Below are positions 34,909-43,129 of a stretch of 45,473 nucleotides of DNA, piece after piece; positions within the stretch are counted from its first letter, which is position 1, and each line of letters begins with the position of its first letter. Made by a program: the position numbers and the translations under genes. Source of the DNA: an uncultured Akkermansia sp. (GTDB taxonomy: Bacteria > Verrucomicrobiota > Verrucomicrobiia > Verrucomicrobiales > Akkermansiaceae). The stretch is taken from NCBI GenBank assembly GCA_947589295.1, contig CANQBZ010000017.1:1-45473 (forward strand). Reading direction: 5' to 3'. The notes beneath the pieces are model-generated. The model was not told the DNA's origin and ran no database searches. It saw only the letters and a list, made by a program, of their open reading frames with translations.

Positions 34909-35391
34909 AAGTTCTGCCCTCAGCTCCTTAATGAGCTGAGGCATGCTGTTCGCCAGCAATTGAACCACACCGTCAAAGTCTGCTGCTCCACCGTAGTAGG
35001 GGTCTGGTACTTCTCGCAATGTGCAACCTGCTGGGAACCACTCTCGCATGGGGACCACCCGCGCAGAGGTCCCACGCAGCAGCTGATGTACATCGCGCAT
35101 GTTCTCTGAATCTTGCGGGACGATGAGCTCAAATCTCGCTCCATCTTCCTTCCGCAACTGACGAGCACGGTGTCCATCATACCGAAACCCGGCGCGCTCT
35201 AGCGCGGCGAGCATGCGCGCATCCGGTCTGCTGCCCACGTGGTAAGAGGCAGTGCCGCAGGAATCCACCGTCACCCGCCCTGCCATCTCGGTCTTTCGCA
35301 GTACAGCACGGCATATGATCTCTGCCGCTGGACTGCGGCAAATATTGCCTAAGCATACAAAAAGAATGCGTAACTGAGGTGCTAGGGACAT
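34879..35391 (-). CDS. Low-molecular-weight protein-tyrosine phosphatase
   Basis: 170 residues from the ATG at 35391 (another in-frame ATG lies 5 codons upstream, at 35406). The catalytic loop is CLGNICRS (C-x5-R-S), and the general-acid aspartate is in VPDPYYGGAADF. Such enzymes dephosphorylate protein tyrosine, often on chain-length regulators of surface polysaccharides. The cluster at the left end is a possible target, but it is far away and no tyrosine kinase is visible. The 3' end overlaps the convergent exported-protein gene by 30 bp. Confidence 0.93.
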   Translation of the reverse strand: MSLAPQLRILFVCLGNICRSPAAEIICRAVLRKTEMAGRVTVDSCGTASYHVGSRPDARMLAALERAGFRYDGHRARQLRKEDGARFELIVPQDSENMRDVHQLLRGTSARVVPMREWFPAGCTLREVPDPYYGGAADFDGVVQLLANSMPQLIKELRAELSARDGNSTV

Positions 35392-35405
35392 GAGGGTGAA
35401 TTGCA

Positions 35406-35434
35406 TTGACCATACCCGCCAATTTTGGTATGTA
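35406..35434 (+). promoter_or_regulatory. Candidate queE promoter
   Basis: TTGACC (35406-35411), 17 bp, TATGTA (35429-35434). The start near 35441 gives a leader of about 23 bases. It faces the phosphatase promoter at 35448-35476. Confidence 0.55.
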
Positions 35435-35447
35435 TGGGTGTCCGCAC

Positions 35448-35476
35448 ATCGTAGCACACCTCCATGCGTATTGCAC
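35448..35476 (-). promoter_or_regulatory. Candidate phosphatase promoter
   Basis: GTGCAA (35471-35476), 17 bp, TACGAT (35448-35453) with extended TGC. It covers the first codons of queE. Confidence 0.5.
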
Positions 35477-36123
35477 GCCTGAATCATGCACCAGAGCTCT
35501 TTTTCTCTCTGCAAGGGGAGGGAATCCATGCTGGCGCTCCTGCCATCTTCTTGCGGTTGGCTGGCTGTAACCTCCATTGCTCGTGGTGCGATTCCAAACA
35601 TTCGTGGGGCGCCTCCATTGATTTGCCAACACGAGAAGTAGTGACACGGCTGATGACTTTTCCCGCCAAGCGTGTAATTATCACCGGTGGAGAACCTCTC
35701 ATACAAACCGATGAACTTGAAGAACTGCTCCTTATGCTCCCTCAGGATTACGCGATCGAAGTAGAAACCAACGGCACTTTTCTCCCGTCACCAAAGCTGC
35801 TTGCCCGTGTGAACCAATGGAATGTATCACCTAAACTGCCGCACGCTGGAAACGCTCCCGAGAGCTTGCAACAGTTCGTACTTGACGCATTTGCGGCTTT
35901 ACCGAACTCGTGGTTCAAGTTTGTCATCACCGGAGAGCAAGACTGGTCACACATCGCCCGGTTGGGCCTTCCTCAGGAGAAAATCCTGCTTATGCCCTGT
36001 GCTGCCGACCGCTCCTCCTATCGTCGCCTGCTACCTATTGTAGCTGACATCTGTCTTGCTCACGGCGTCCGTCTCAGCCCACGTCTCCATATTGAACTCT
36101 GGGACACTCGCCTTGGCGTGTAA
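35464..36123 (+). CDS. queE: 7-carboxy-7-deazaguanine synthase
   Basis: 219 residues. A radical SAM enzyme of queuosine/deazapurine synthesis. It converts carboxytetrahydropterin to CDG. The cluster motif is GCNLHCSWCDSKHSWG (C-x3-C-x2-C), with the QueE-typical FFSLQGEG before it and IITGGEPLIQ and VETNGTF after. Other queuosine genes (queC, queD, queF) are not in the window. Confidence 0.95.
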   Translation: MRIARLNHAPELFFSLQGEGIHAGAPAIFLRLAGCNLHCSWCDSKHSWGASIDLPTREVVTRLMTFPAKRVIITGGEPLIQTDELEELLLMLPQDYAIEVETNGTFLPSPKLLARVNQWNVSPKLPHAGNAPESLQQFVLDAFAALPNSWFKFVITGEQDWSHIARLGLPQEKILLMPCAADRSSYRRLLPIVADICLAHGVRLSPRLHIELWDTRLGV

Positions 36124-36193
36124 ATCCGCAATATAATCACGGGCATCTCATCTCCCGTACGTTTCAAGAGAGCCCAGCCCCTTTGCGCAAAAC

Positions 36194-36817
36194 TCAGTTC
36201 TCCCCCACGGCGTTCCAATCGATCCTCTTGTCCCTGAAGTAAATTTCTCTGTCGCGATCTGAAATTGGTCGTAGAACCCGGCAGGGGTTTCCCACTGCCA
36301 CGGTACGCTCCGGGACGTCTTTCGTAACAACGCTGCCAGCGCCTATGACAGCATTGTCGCCAACGGTGACACCGGGAAGGATACAGGCGCCGGCACCAAT
36401 CCAGCAGTTGCGTCCGATGCGCACTGGCATGTTAAATTGATAAGGAGAAGCACCACGTAGCTCTGGGAGGACAGGATGCCCCGCTGTGCAAATCATCACA
36501 TTGGGGCCAAGTTTTGTGCAATCTCCGATGTAGATGTGTGTGTCATCCACAAGCGAGAGATTATGGTTGATGTACACATGGTGCCCTAGGTGCAGAAAAC
36601 AGCCGCCCCAGTTAGCAAAGAACGGAGGTTCAATGAAACTAGCCTTGCCAATTTCCGCCAACATCTTGCTTAAAAGCTCCGCGCGCTTCTTTGCTTCACT
36701 AGGGCGCGTTTGGTTAAAGTCGCAGAGAAGCTCCATATGAGTCCTTTGCGCTTGGACTAGCTCCTCATCCATACTTTGGTAAAGCGAGCCATCGTGCAAT
36801 TGCGAGTGCGTATCCAT
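36194..36817 (-). CDS. Sugar O-acetyltransferase, LacA/Maa type
   Basis: 207 residues. A left-handed beta-helix acetyltransferase. Hexapeptide repeats are clear from VYINHN to VIGAGSVVTKDVPERTVAVGNPCRVLR, and the N-terminal MAC-like region (RAELLSKMLAEIG) is typical of maltose/galactoside O-acetyltransferases. The catalytic His lies in TAGHPVLPELRG. It acetylates free sugars using acetyl-CoA. A -10 like TACAAT at 36827-36832 lies nine bases before the ATG, and a C8 run lies just upstream. Confidence 0.9.
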   Translation of the reverse strand: MDTHSQLHDGSLYQSMDEELVQAQRTHMELLCDFNQTRPSEAKKRAELLSKMLAEIGKASFIEPPFFANWGGCFLHLGHHVYINHNLSLVDDTHIYIGDCTKLGPNVMICTAGHPVLPELRGASPYQFNMPVRIGRNCWIGAGACILPGVTVGDNAVIGAGSVVTKDVPERTVAVGNPCRVLRPISDRDREIYFRDKRIDWNAVGEN

Positions 36818-36826
36818 GCGGTAACC

Positions 36827-36832
36827 ATTGTA
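36827..36832 (-). promoter_or_regulatory. Possible -10 element of the LacA-like gene
   Basis: TACAAT on the minus strand, nine bases before the ATG. No good -35 is found; an eight-base C run (36847-36854 on this strand) occupies its expected place. Confidence 0.4.
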
Positions 36833-36908
36833 CGAGCATCAATCTTGGGGGGGGCGGCATGACCATATTCATGTCTGGCCCTCTACACGAGGAGACAACT
36901 CTGCTGCA

Positions 36909-36981
<73 letters not shown>

Positions 36982-36987
36982 ACCCGC

Positions 36988-37016
36988 ATGGTACAGGAGA
37001 GGGCAACGCGTGGCAA
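36988..37016 (-). promoter_or_regulatory. tRNA promoter placed for transcription from the first tRNA base
   Basis: TTGCCA (37011-37016), 17 bp, TACCAT (36988-36993), then six bases (36982-36987), then the G1 of the tRNA at 36981. The usual start is therefore exactly at the mature 5' end. Confidence 0.75.
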
Positions 37017-37061
37017 GCCCAAAAATCAACGAATGCGTCATGTTATGCTAGCGTATTGGAC

Positions 37062-37090
37062 TTGCTATAGTGCACGAAGCGTGTTAGACT
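37062..37090 (+). promoter_or_regulatory. Promoter of the Nudix gene (leaderless)
   Basis: TTGCTA (37062-37067), 17 bp, TAGACT (37085-37090), six bases, then ATG at 37097. Confidence 0.75.
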
Positions 37091-37096
37091 GAGCGC

Positions 37097-37711
37097 ATGT
37101 CTCGATACAATGGAGAGCAGGTTCTTGTGGTACCGCGGGCAGCCTATGAAGCTGTTGGAGCTTTTCACGGGGTACGCATGAATCCGCAAGATTATTTGAC
37201 CGCTTTTCTAAAGCTAGGTGTGGCGAGGTACATGGACCGTGATGAGGCGGAGGGCGATCCTCGGTTTAAGCAGATAATCGCCTATGCCATTTTCCGGCAC
37301 GAGGGACGCATTTTAGCGTATGCGCGCACGCCGAAGGGCGGCGAAGTACGTCTGCACAACAAGATGTCGTTAGGCATTGGCGGACATATCAACCCGGTGG
37401 ACGGCCTGACGGACAGTGTTGATACGTACTTAGCCGGTATGGAGCGCGAAATACGTGAGGAAATTCGCTTTTCGGGGGCGGCTACGCAGCAACTCTATGC
37501 CGTCATTAATGACGACACGAATGACGTAGGCAGTGTACACTTGGGTATGGTGCATCTTTTTGAGCTGGATACTGAGGAGGTGGCTCCAAATGAAAAAACG
37601 CTCGCAGAGTTGGCATTTCACAGTTTGGATGAACTGGCAGGGTCACTTTATGAACGACTGGAGACATGGTCAGCTATCTGTGTAGATGCCCTGCGAGCGG
37701 AGCGAGCATAA
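37097..37711 (+). CDS. Nudix-family hydrolase or phosphoesterase
   Basis: 204 residues. The Nudix box is visible around GLTDSVDTYLAGMEREIREEI, with the REIREE core and glycine before it, in the position of residues about 100-130. The N-terminal 60 residues are not typical of small Nudix enzymes. These enzymes hydrolyse nucleoside diphosphates linked to another group. The substrate is unknown. The EamA permease starts 15 bp later and is likely co-transcribed. Confidence 0.8.
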   Translation: MSRYNGEQVLVVPRAAYEAVGAFHGVRMNPQDYLTAFLKLGVARYMDRDEAEGDPRFKQIIAYAIFRHEGRILAYARTPKGGEVRLHNKMSLGIGGHINPVDGLTDSVDTYLAGMEREIREEIRFSGAATQQLYAVINDDTNDVGSVHLGMVHLFELDTEEVAPNEKTLAELAFHSLDELAGSLYERLETWSAICVDALRAERA

Positions 37712-37726
37712 GCATGAGCGCCACCT

Positions 37727-38650
37727 ATGCACCCGGTCGCATCAACCCATGCACACGCACTGCTGGCAGCCTTGGCCGCAGCGGTACTCATGGGATCACT
37801 GTGCATTTTTGTGCGTGAGTCGCACTGCAGCGCACAGCTATGTTCTTTCGCGAGGTTCGGAGTAGGATTCCTGCTGATTAGTTCAGTGGCATGCGGAGCT
37901 AAGCTGCGCTGCAGCGAGAGCTTGCGCTTTTCTCCTGCAGCCTTTGCTTCCGGGGTAAGCACTGGTATGTGCATCCTGTTTTACTTCTTAGCGATCCGGT
38001 ATACATCCGCGGGGATAGCCGCACTGCTGTCCGCGACAGGTCCGCTATTGGCGGCTGTGTGGGAATCTCTGCTCCAAAAGCGCCTTCCGCCGCGTCGGGA
38101 TGTGATGTTGCTCATGATTGCGGGGATGGGTATTATGCTAATCACATGCTTTGCCGATGAAGATGTAGCGGGGCGTCGTCATGCGCTGGGCATTGTCTAC
38201 GGTTTATTGTGCGCATTGTTTTATTCCTTCTATGTCGTGCTCAACCGTTTTATGTCTTCAGAAATCAGCCTTTTGCGCCGACTTTTCTGGCAATCTGGCG
38301 CTGGCATGCTTGCTCTGGTGGCTCCACTGCTGGCCACCACGGCTCCGTTAGCGAACTTGGAGCAGGGATGGCCATGGTTGCTGGGAGTGGGGGTACTCCA
38401 AGGGGTGGGAGTATTAGCGCTTGTAGCTTTCGCCATGCAACGACTCACCTCGCTTGAGTTTGGGATTGTATCCTGCTTAGAACCCACAGAAGCCACTTTT
38501 TTGGGATGGCTTGTGTATGCAGAAACGGTGCTGCCCGGGCAATGGCTGGGATTTGCACTCGTGCTGGCTACCATCATTGCCAAATCGCAGCGCCATATAG
38601 GTTGGCGCATCTCGTGTTACATGGCACGGCGCTTGCAACACCGCACTTAA
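37727..38650 (+). CDS. EamA/DMT-family permease
   Basis: 307 residues with about ten hydrophobic segments in two halves, each with the EamA pattern (for example FYFLAIRYTSAGIAALLSATGPLLAA in the first and LEFGIVSCLEPTEATFLGWLVYAE in the second). It is probably a metabolite exporter; the substrate is unknown. The stop overlaps the uvrC stop by 4 bp. Confidence 0.9.
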   Translation: MHPVASTHAHALLAALAAAVLMGSLCIFVRESHCSAQLCSFARFGVGFLLISSVACGAKLRCSESLRFSPAAFASGVSTGMCILFYFLAIRYTSAGIAALLSATGPLLAAVWESLLQKRLPPRRDVMLLMIAGMGIMLITCFADEDVAGRRHALGIVYGLLCALFYSFYVVLNRFMSSEISLLRRLFWQSGAGMLALVAPLLATTAPLANLEQGWPWLLGVGVLQGVGVLALVAFAMQRLTSLEFGIVSCLEPTEATFLGWLVYAETVLPGQWLGFALVLATIIAKSQRHIGWRISCYMARRLQHRT

Positions 38651-40194
38651 TGTTCCGCCATCCAGGCACAGAATTGCTTTGCCCATGTGTGGGAAACGCC
38701 AGGCAGTTCGGCTATTTGCTCCGAGGTGAGCTTGCGCAAGCGTTCTACACTATGGAACCGCGCCAACAACAGTTGCTTGCGGCGTGGTGTCATGCCGGGG
38801 CATGCGTCCAGCCGACTTTCGCGCACGCGTTTGCGCATCAGCAGCTCATTGTAATTATGCGCAAAGCGGTGCGCTTCATCTCGCAGGCGTTGCAGGAGAC
38901 GCAGGGCGCCGGAATCCCGCGCAAGAACCAGCGGCTCTGGCCGTCCCGGCAAGTACAGCTCCTCATCTCGTTTGGCCAGACCTATCACGGGCATGCTTTG
39001 CAGGCCGATTTCCGCCAACACTCGTTGCGCCATGGCAAGTTGCCCCTTGCCACCATCCACCAGTACGAGGTCCGGCACAGTGATAGGTGATTTGCCCAGG
39101 GCACGCAACTCCAGCAGCCATGAGTAGGCATCTTTTCCAGCTGGTTTGTCGAAGAGGGCATCACTCTCACCGAGGATGCGTGAATAGCGACGTTTCACCA
39201 CCTCCAACATAGAAGCAAAATCGTTCTGCGTACTCACAGATCGGATACGGTAACGGCGGTAGGCAGCAGGATCTGGCCTGCCGTCCGAGAAGCGCACCAT
39301 GGATGCCACGATGTGGTTATCCGAGAGATTAGAAATATCAAAACACTCCATAATCTGCGGCGGGGGTATACACAAAGCCTCTGCCAGCTGCATTAAATCC
39401 CTTTCCGGATTGACCGTCCCTGGCAAATCGGCATCGGCGCGCGCAAATCGGCGTGCGGGCTCAAGCGTTTTTTCCACATTCTCACGGATGTCACGCAACT
39501 TGGCAGCACGTTCAAAGTCCAGCGCATCAGCTGCTCGCTGCATCTCGCGGGAGAGTGCATCCAGATGCTCGCGCAAACCCCGTCCTTCCAGTACATCCAT
39601 TGCCGCAGTAAAATTGGTGCGGTAATCCTGCGTGCTGATACGCCCTATGCATGGCGCAGAGCAATGGCGAATCACATCATCGTGACAATGCCTGTAATCT
39701 TCGGCACCAGGGCAGCGTACATTGCAGCTTCTCAGCCGGAAGCGATGATTGAGCCACTCCACAGTCTCCTTGAGCGCGCCGCTGTGCACAAAGGGGCCAA
39801 AGTAGCGGGCGCCATCATCCTTGCGCAAACGCACCAGTGAGAAACGCGGCAACTCTACATCCCGATCGGCTCGCACCAGCAGATAACGTTTATCATCCCT
39901 CAGCTGCACATTGTAGTGCGGCCGATATTCTTTGATGAGCTTCTGCTCCAAAAGTAACGACTCTTGTTCATTGCGTACCTCGTAATAATCAAAGTCCTCA
40001 ATTGCGGAAATCAGAGCACGCGTTTTGCCGTTTTCCAGTGTAGCGCGCGATGGAGAAAAATAATTGGCCAACCGCTTGTGCAAATCCCTCGCTTTACCCA
40101 CATAAATGACTCGACCGCCAACCCCGCGCATCAGGTAGACACCGGGACAGTGCGGCGTTGCTCTCCATTTCTCCTTGAGTTTGCCGTTCGACAT
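38647..40194 (-). CDS. uvrC: Excinuclease ABC subunit C
   Basis: 515 residues, shorter than the usual 600 or so but with all functional parts. GIY-YIG (GVYLMRGVGGRVIYVGKARDL) cuts 3' to the lesion; the UVR motif is near residue 210 (ALDFERAAKLRDIREN). The RNase H-like nuclease has CFDISNL, LVDGGKGQLAMA and HRFAHNYN (catalytic Asp, Asp and His). The helix-hairpin-helix end is DACPGMTPRRKQLLLARF. The cysteine region RSCNVRCPGAEDYRHCH is present. Transcription likely begins at an extended -10 (40206-40211), giving a leader of about five bases. Confidence 0.96.
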   Translation of the reverse strand: MSNGKLKEKWRATPHCPGVYLMRGVGGRVIYVGKARDLHKRLANYFSPSRATLENGKTRALISAIEDFDYYEVRNEQESLLLEQKLIKEYRPHYNVQLRDDKRYLLVRADRDVELPRFSLVRLRKDDGARYFGPFVHSGALKETVEWLNHRFRLRSCNVRCPGAEDYRHCHDDVIRHCSAPCIGRISTQDYRTNFTAAMDVLEGRGLREHLDALSREMQRAADALDFERAAKLRDIRENVEKTLEPARRFARADADLPGTVNPERDLMQLAEALCIPPPQIMECFDISNLSDNHIVASMVRFSDGRPDPAAYRRYRIRSVSTQNDFASMLEVVKRRYSRILGESDALFDKPAGKDAYSWLLELRALGKSPITVPDLVLVDGGKGQLAMAQRVLAEIGLQSMPVIGLAKRDEELYLPGRPEPLVLARDSGALRLLQRLRDEAHRFAHNYNELLMRKRVRESRLDACPGMTPRRKQLLLARFHSVERLRKLTSEQIAELPGVSHTWAKQFCAWMAEH

Positions 40195-40205
40195 CTTGCA
40201 TGGCT

Positions 40206-40211
40206 ATTGTA
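40206..40211 (-). promoter_or_regulatory. uvrC extended -10 promoter
   Basis: TGC followed by TACAAT, 11 bases before the ATG. No good -35 was found. Confidence 0.55.
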
Positions 40212-40290
40212 GCACATAGCGCAAACCCCGGCCGCGACCCCGAACGTAGAACGCATGGGGACAGCCTGCCCCTTTCCCTCCAAAAACGGC

Positions 40291-41379
40291 TCAAGAGTGC
40301 ATGGGCATGAGCACGTAGAGGAATTCATCCGCCACACGCATGACGCCCGGGCTAGATGCATCAATAAGGTCAATACTCACCTCATTCTCCCCCACCGCCT
40401 TGAGCGGAGCCAGCACATAATCCGCATTGAACGTAATGGAGAACTCACGACCGCTGTACTCTATGGGCACTTCCTCATTCGCCTCGCCCACATCTGCCGA
40501 GCCGGACTGCACCTCCAGCACTCCAGGGGTAATGTGAAAAAGCACCGTATTCTTCTTCTCAGCAGCCAGCAGTGAAACACGACGCACTGCCTCGTTAAGC
40601 TCCTGAGCCGGCAGCGCAATACGCTCATTGTAGCGACTGGGTATCACCTGCCGGTAGTTCGGGTAATTGCCCGGAATAAGTTTGGTGATGAGCAGCGTAT
40701 CCCCTAAATCGAAAGAGACCTGGTCCGCTGACACGCGTACTTGCACGTTGCCGGTATCGCCCAGTAAGCGATGCAACTCGGGCACCGCGCGGCTGCGCAG
40801 AATCAGGCACACTTGCTGAGACTCCGGGAACTCCAGCTCATTCTCAAAGAGAGCGAGACGACGCCCATCTGTGGCCACCAGCGTAAGCTTACCATCCTGA
40901 AAGCAGGTGTAGATACCATTAAGCACATAGCGCATATCATCGTTGGCGATGGCAAACTCTGTGTAGCGCAAACCTTTGTTGAGCATGCCTTGCGGCACCT
41001 CAAACTCACGTGCTTCCTTGAAGGCAGGCATCTGAGGAAACTCCTCAGCAACAAGCCCATAAAGCTTGAAATGAGCACGGTTGCAACGCACAGTCACTGC
41101 GTTGCCCTTCAGCTCCACATTCACCTCACCATCTTTCATCTCGCGCACAATACTCTGCAGTTTTTTTGCCGGCAGCGTGAAAGACCCGGGGGTTTCAACT
41201 GCCGCCGGTATCTTGGCTTGGATCGTCAGTTCCATCGTCGTGGTCGTCAGCTTCAGCTCCCCATCCATCGCTTCAATGAGCACATTGGAGAGAATCGGCA
41301 TACTCGGACGCGTGGACACGACGCCCACCACCCTGTTCAGTCCGTCCAGCAATACTTGTTTCGCGAGTGAGAATTTCAT
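40291..41379 (-). CDS. dnaN: DNA polymerase III beta sliding clamp
   Basis: 362 residues from the ATG at 41379 (MKFSLAKQVLLDGLNRV); an upstream frame covers the promoter. It encircles DNA and tethers polymerase III. Three clamp domains are visible by VVSTRPSMPILSNVLIEA, YVLNGIYTCF, VATDGRRLAL and FLYVLMPM at the end. No dnaA is adjacent, so this is not evidence of an origin. The promoter at 41408-41436 is the best TATAAT in the window. Confidence 0.96.
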   Translation of the reverse strand: MKFSLAKQVLLDGLNRVVGVVSTRPSMPILSNVLIEAMDGELKLTTTTMELTIQAKIPAAVETPGSFTLPAKKLQSIVREMKDGEVNVELKGNAVTVRCNRAHFKLYGLVAEEFPQMPAFKEAREFEVPQGMLNKGLRYTEFAIANDDMRYVLNGIYTCFQDGKLTLVATDGRRLALFENELEFPESQQVCLILRSRAVPELHRLLGDTGNVQVRVSADQVSFDLGDTLLITKLIPGNYPNYRQVIPSRYNERIALPAQELNEAVRRVSLLAAEKKNTVLFHITPGVLEVQSGSADVGEANEEVPIEYSGREFSITFNADYVLAPLKAVGENEVSIDLIDASSPGVMRVADEFLYVLMPMHS

Positions 41380-41407
41380 GGCCCTCTGCAGGTTCTTTAC
41401 TGCTCCC

Positions 41408-41436
41408 ATTATACCGGCTCCCAAGCACGTTGGCAA
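41408..41436 (-). promoter_or_regulatory. dnaN promoter
   Basis: TTGCCA (41431-41436), 17 bp, TATAAT (41408-41413). The leader is about 22 bases and has an AGAGGG motif before the ATG. Confidence 0.85.
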
Positions 41437-41568
41437 GCATTATCTCCTGATTTTTCAAGATTTTCTATACTTATTTCACAACAACCGCAACATGTAGTGT
41501 TACATGCCATCTTTGGCACCTGTCCTACTTTTCGTGGTGCCGGAGAGAAGCAAACATGCACCAGGCTG

Positions 41569-42669
41569 CTACGTGAGGGCATCCAAAACGGCATCCCCCA
41601 TGCTTGCGGTGCCGATGAGCCGTTCCCCAGGAGCGCCGGTGGCAAGGTCGCGCGTGCGGAAGCCTGCCGCAATGACGGCGCGCACAGCCTTATCCACGGC
41701 ATCGGCCGCTCGAGGCTGGCCAAGAGAGTACCGCAGCATCATCCCCATGGATAGGATCTGCGCAATGGGATTGGCGATACCCTGCCCAGCAATGTCCGGC
41801 GCAGAACCGCCGGAGGGCTCATATAAGCCGAAAGTCTTCCCCCCATTGCGCGTGCAGAGCGAAGCGCTGGGCAACATGCCAAGTGAACCACATATCATCG
41901 CCATTTCGTCTGTAAGGATATCCCCAAAAGTGTTTTCCGTGACAATGACGTCGAACTGCCCCGGGTTGCGCACAAGCTGCATGGCCGCGTTGTCCACATA
42001 CATGTGGCTGAGCTGTACATCCGGGTACTGCGCAGCCAGCTCGGTCATCACACTCCGCCAAAGCACGGACGCACTCAGCACATTCGCCTTGTCCACGCTG
42101 CAGAGCCTGCAGCTGCGACTTCGAGCTGCTCGGAATGCCAAGTGGCCAATACGCTCCACCTCGTGGCGGTGGTATATCATGGTATCCAGCCCCACGAGTT
42201 CACCATCGCGCTCACCGTAAAATTTCGGCTCCCCGAAGTACATACCGCCAGTGAGTTCGCGCACGCAGAGAATATCAAAGCCTCCTGCAATGAGGCTATC
42301 CTTGAGTGGAGAGGACGCTGTAAGCTCTGGCAAACATACCCCTGGCCGTAAATTGGCATAGAGCCCAAAGTACGCTCGCAGCGGCAATAGAGCCCCACGC
42401 TCCGGCCTCTCATCCGGCGGTAAACTTTCCCACTTTGGCCCCCCAACAGAACCAAACAGAATAGCGTCCGATGCCTCGCATGCCTCCAGCGTGTCTGCCG
42501 GTAGAGCCTTACCGCAGGCATCTATCCCTGCGCCGCCAACGAGTTTTTCCACACACTTGACGCTAAAGCCATATTTCTGAGCCACCGCACTCAGCACGCG
42601 AAGCGCTTCGTGCATCACCTCCGGCCCTATCCCATCCCCAGCCAAAACAGCCACTTGATACGTGTTCAT
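41569..42669 (-). CDS. leuB: 3-isopropylmalate dehydrogenase
   Basis: 366 residues. It oxidises 3-isopropylmalate in leucine synthesis using NAD. The N-terminus AVLAGDGIGPEV and the sequences LFGSVGGPKW, RELTGGMYFGEP and ENTFGDILTDEMAMICGSLG are diagnostic. It stands alone; leuA, leuC and leuD are not in the window. The promoter at 42679-42706 ends nine bases before the ATG. Confidence 0.97.
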   Translation of the reverse strand: MNTYQVAVLAGDGIGPEVMHEALRVLSAVAQKYGFSVKCVEKLVGGAGIDACGKALPADTLEACEASDAILFGSVGGPKWESLPPDERPERGALLPLRAYFGLYANLRPGVCLPELTASSPLKDSLIAGGFDILCVRELTGGMYFGEPKFYGERDGELVGLDTMIYHRHEVERIGHLAFRAARSRSCRLCSVDKANVLSASVLWRSVMTELAAQYPDVQLSHMYVDNAAMQLVRNPGQFDVIVTENTFGDILTDEMAMICGSLGMLPSASLCTRNGGKTFGLYEPSGGSAPDIAGQGIANPIAQILSMGMMLRYSLGQPRAADAVDKAVRAVIAAGFRTRDLATGAPGERLIGTASMGDAVLDALT

Positions 42670-42678
42670 ATGTGTTCC

Positions 42679-42706
42679 ATGATAAGGTTCCCCCGCTGGT
42701 TGTCAA
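42679..42706 (-). promoter_or_regulatory. leuB promoter
   Basis: TTGACA (42701-42706), 16 bp, TATCAT (42679-42684). The start would lie about two or three bases before the ATG. Confidence 0.7.
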
Positions 42707-42794
42707 GCCTCTTGTCGAGTATCCGCGCGGTACTGTGGATCGCAAAATTAAATGCAACAGGTTCTTGGCACAAAAAAAGGTTTCAAGAAGTTCA

Positions 42795-42990
42795 AAGCAT
42801 GCTTACCTCGCCCACCCCTACTGCGCCTCCGAACGCAGCAGCAATGAAAATGCCAATCGCTTTATCCGTCGCTTCCTCCCCAAGGGCTCGGATTTCTCCC
42901 GCGTCCCTCAAACAACTCTCAACTCCATCGCTCTCTGGATGAATCGCTACCCCCGCGCCATCTTCAAGGGCAAATCCGCCTGGCATAGGA
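42795..42990 (+). pseudogene. Remnant of an IS30-family transposase (C-terminal end)
   Basis: In one plus-strand frame the translation reads AYLAHPYCASERSS, NENANRFIRRFLPKGSDF and LNSIALWMNRYPRAIF. This is the end of IS30-family transposases (FAHPY...ERGxNENxNGLIRQYFPKGTDF...NRPRK). The third catalytic acid (in NEN) is retained. The N-terminal two-thirds of the gene and both ends of the element are missing. It lies in the 460-bp gap between leuB and the acyl ligase. No inverted repeats were found. Confidence 0.75.
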
Positions 42991-43129
42991 CTCATTCCTT
43001 CCGCCACTATTTTACCCCTCTCTTCTCATGACCTCAACTCTTTCTGTCATATGTTGCATTTATTCTTGCAATTCACGTCATCGAGAAAGACTTTCAAACT
43101 TGACTGAATCCGGTAACTCACGGAGCACA

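Larger units (their letters stand above)
42670..43129. other. Region between leuB and the acyl ligase
   Basis: Holds the leuB promoter and the IS30 remnant. The segment 43030-43129 shows no gene or clear terminator. Confidence 0.6.

Noticed and set aside
41437..41568. Possible replication origin beside dnaN
   Set aside because: No DnaA boxes or dnaA gene could be seen; the region holds only the dnaN promoter and the end of leuB.
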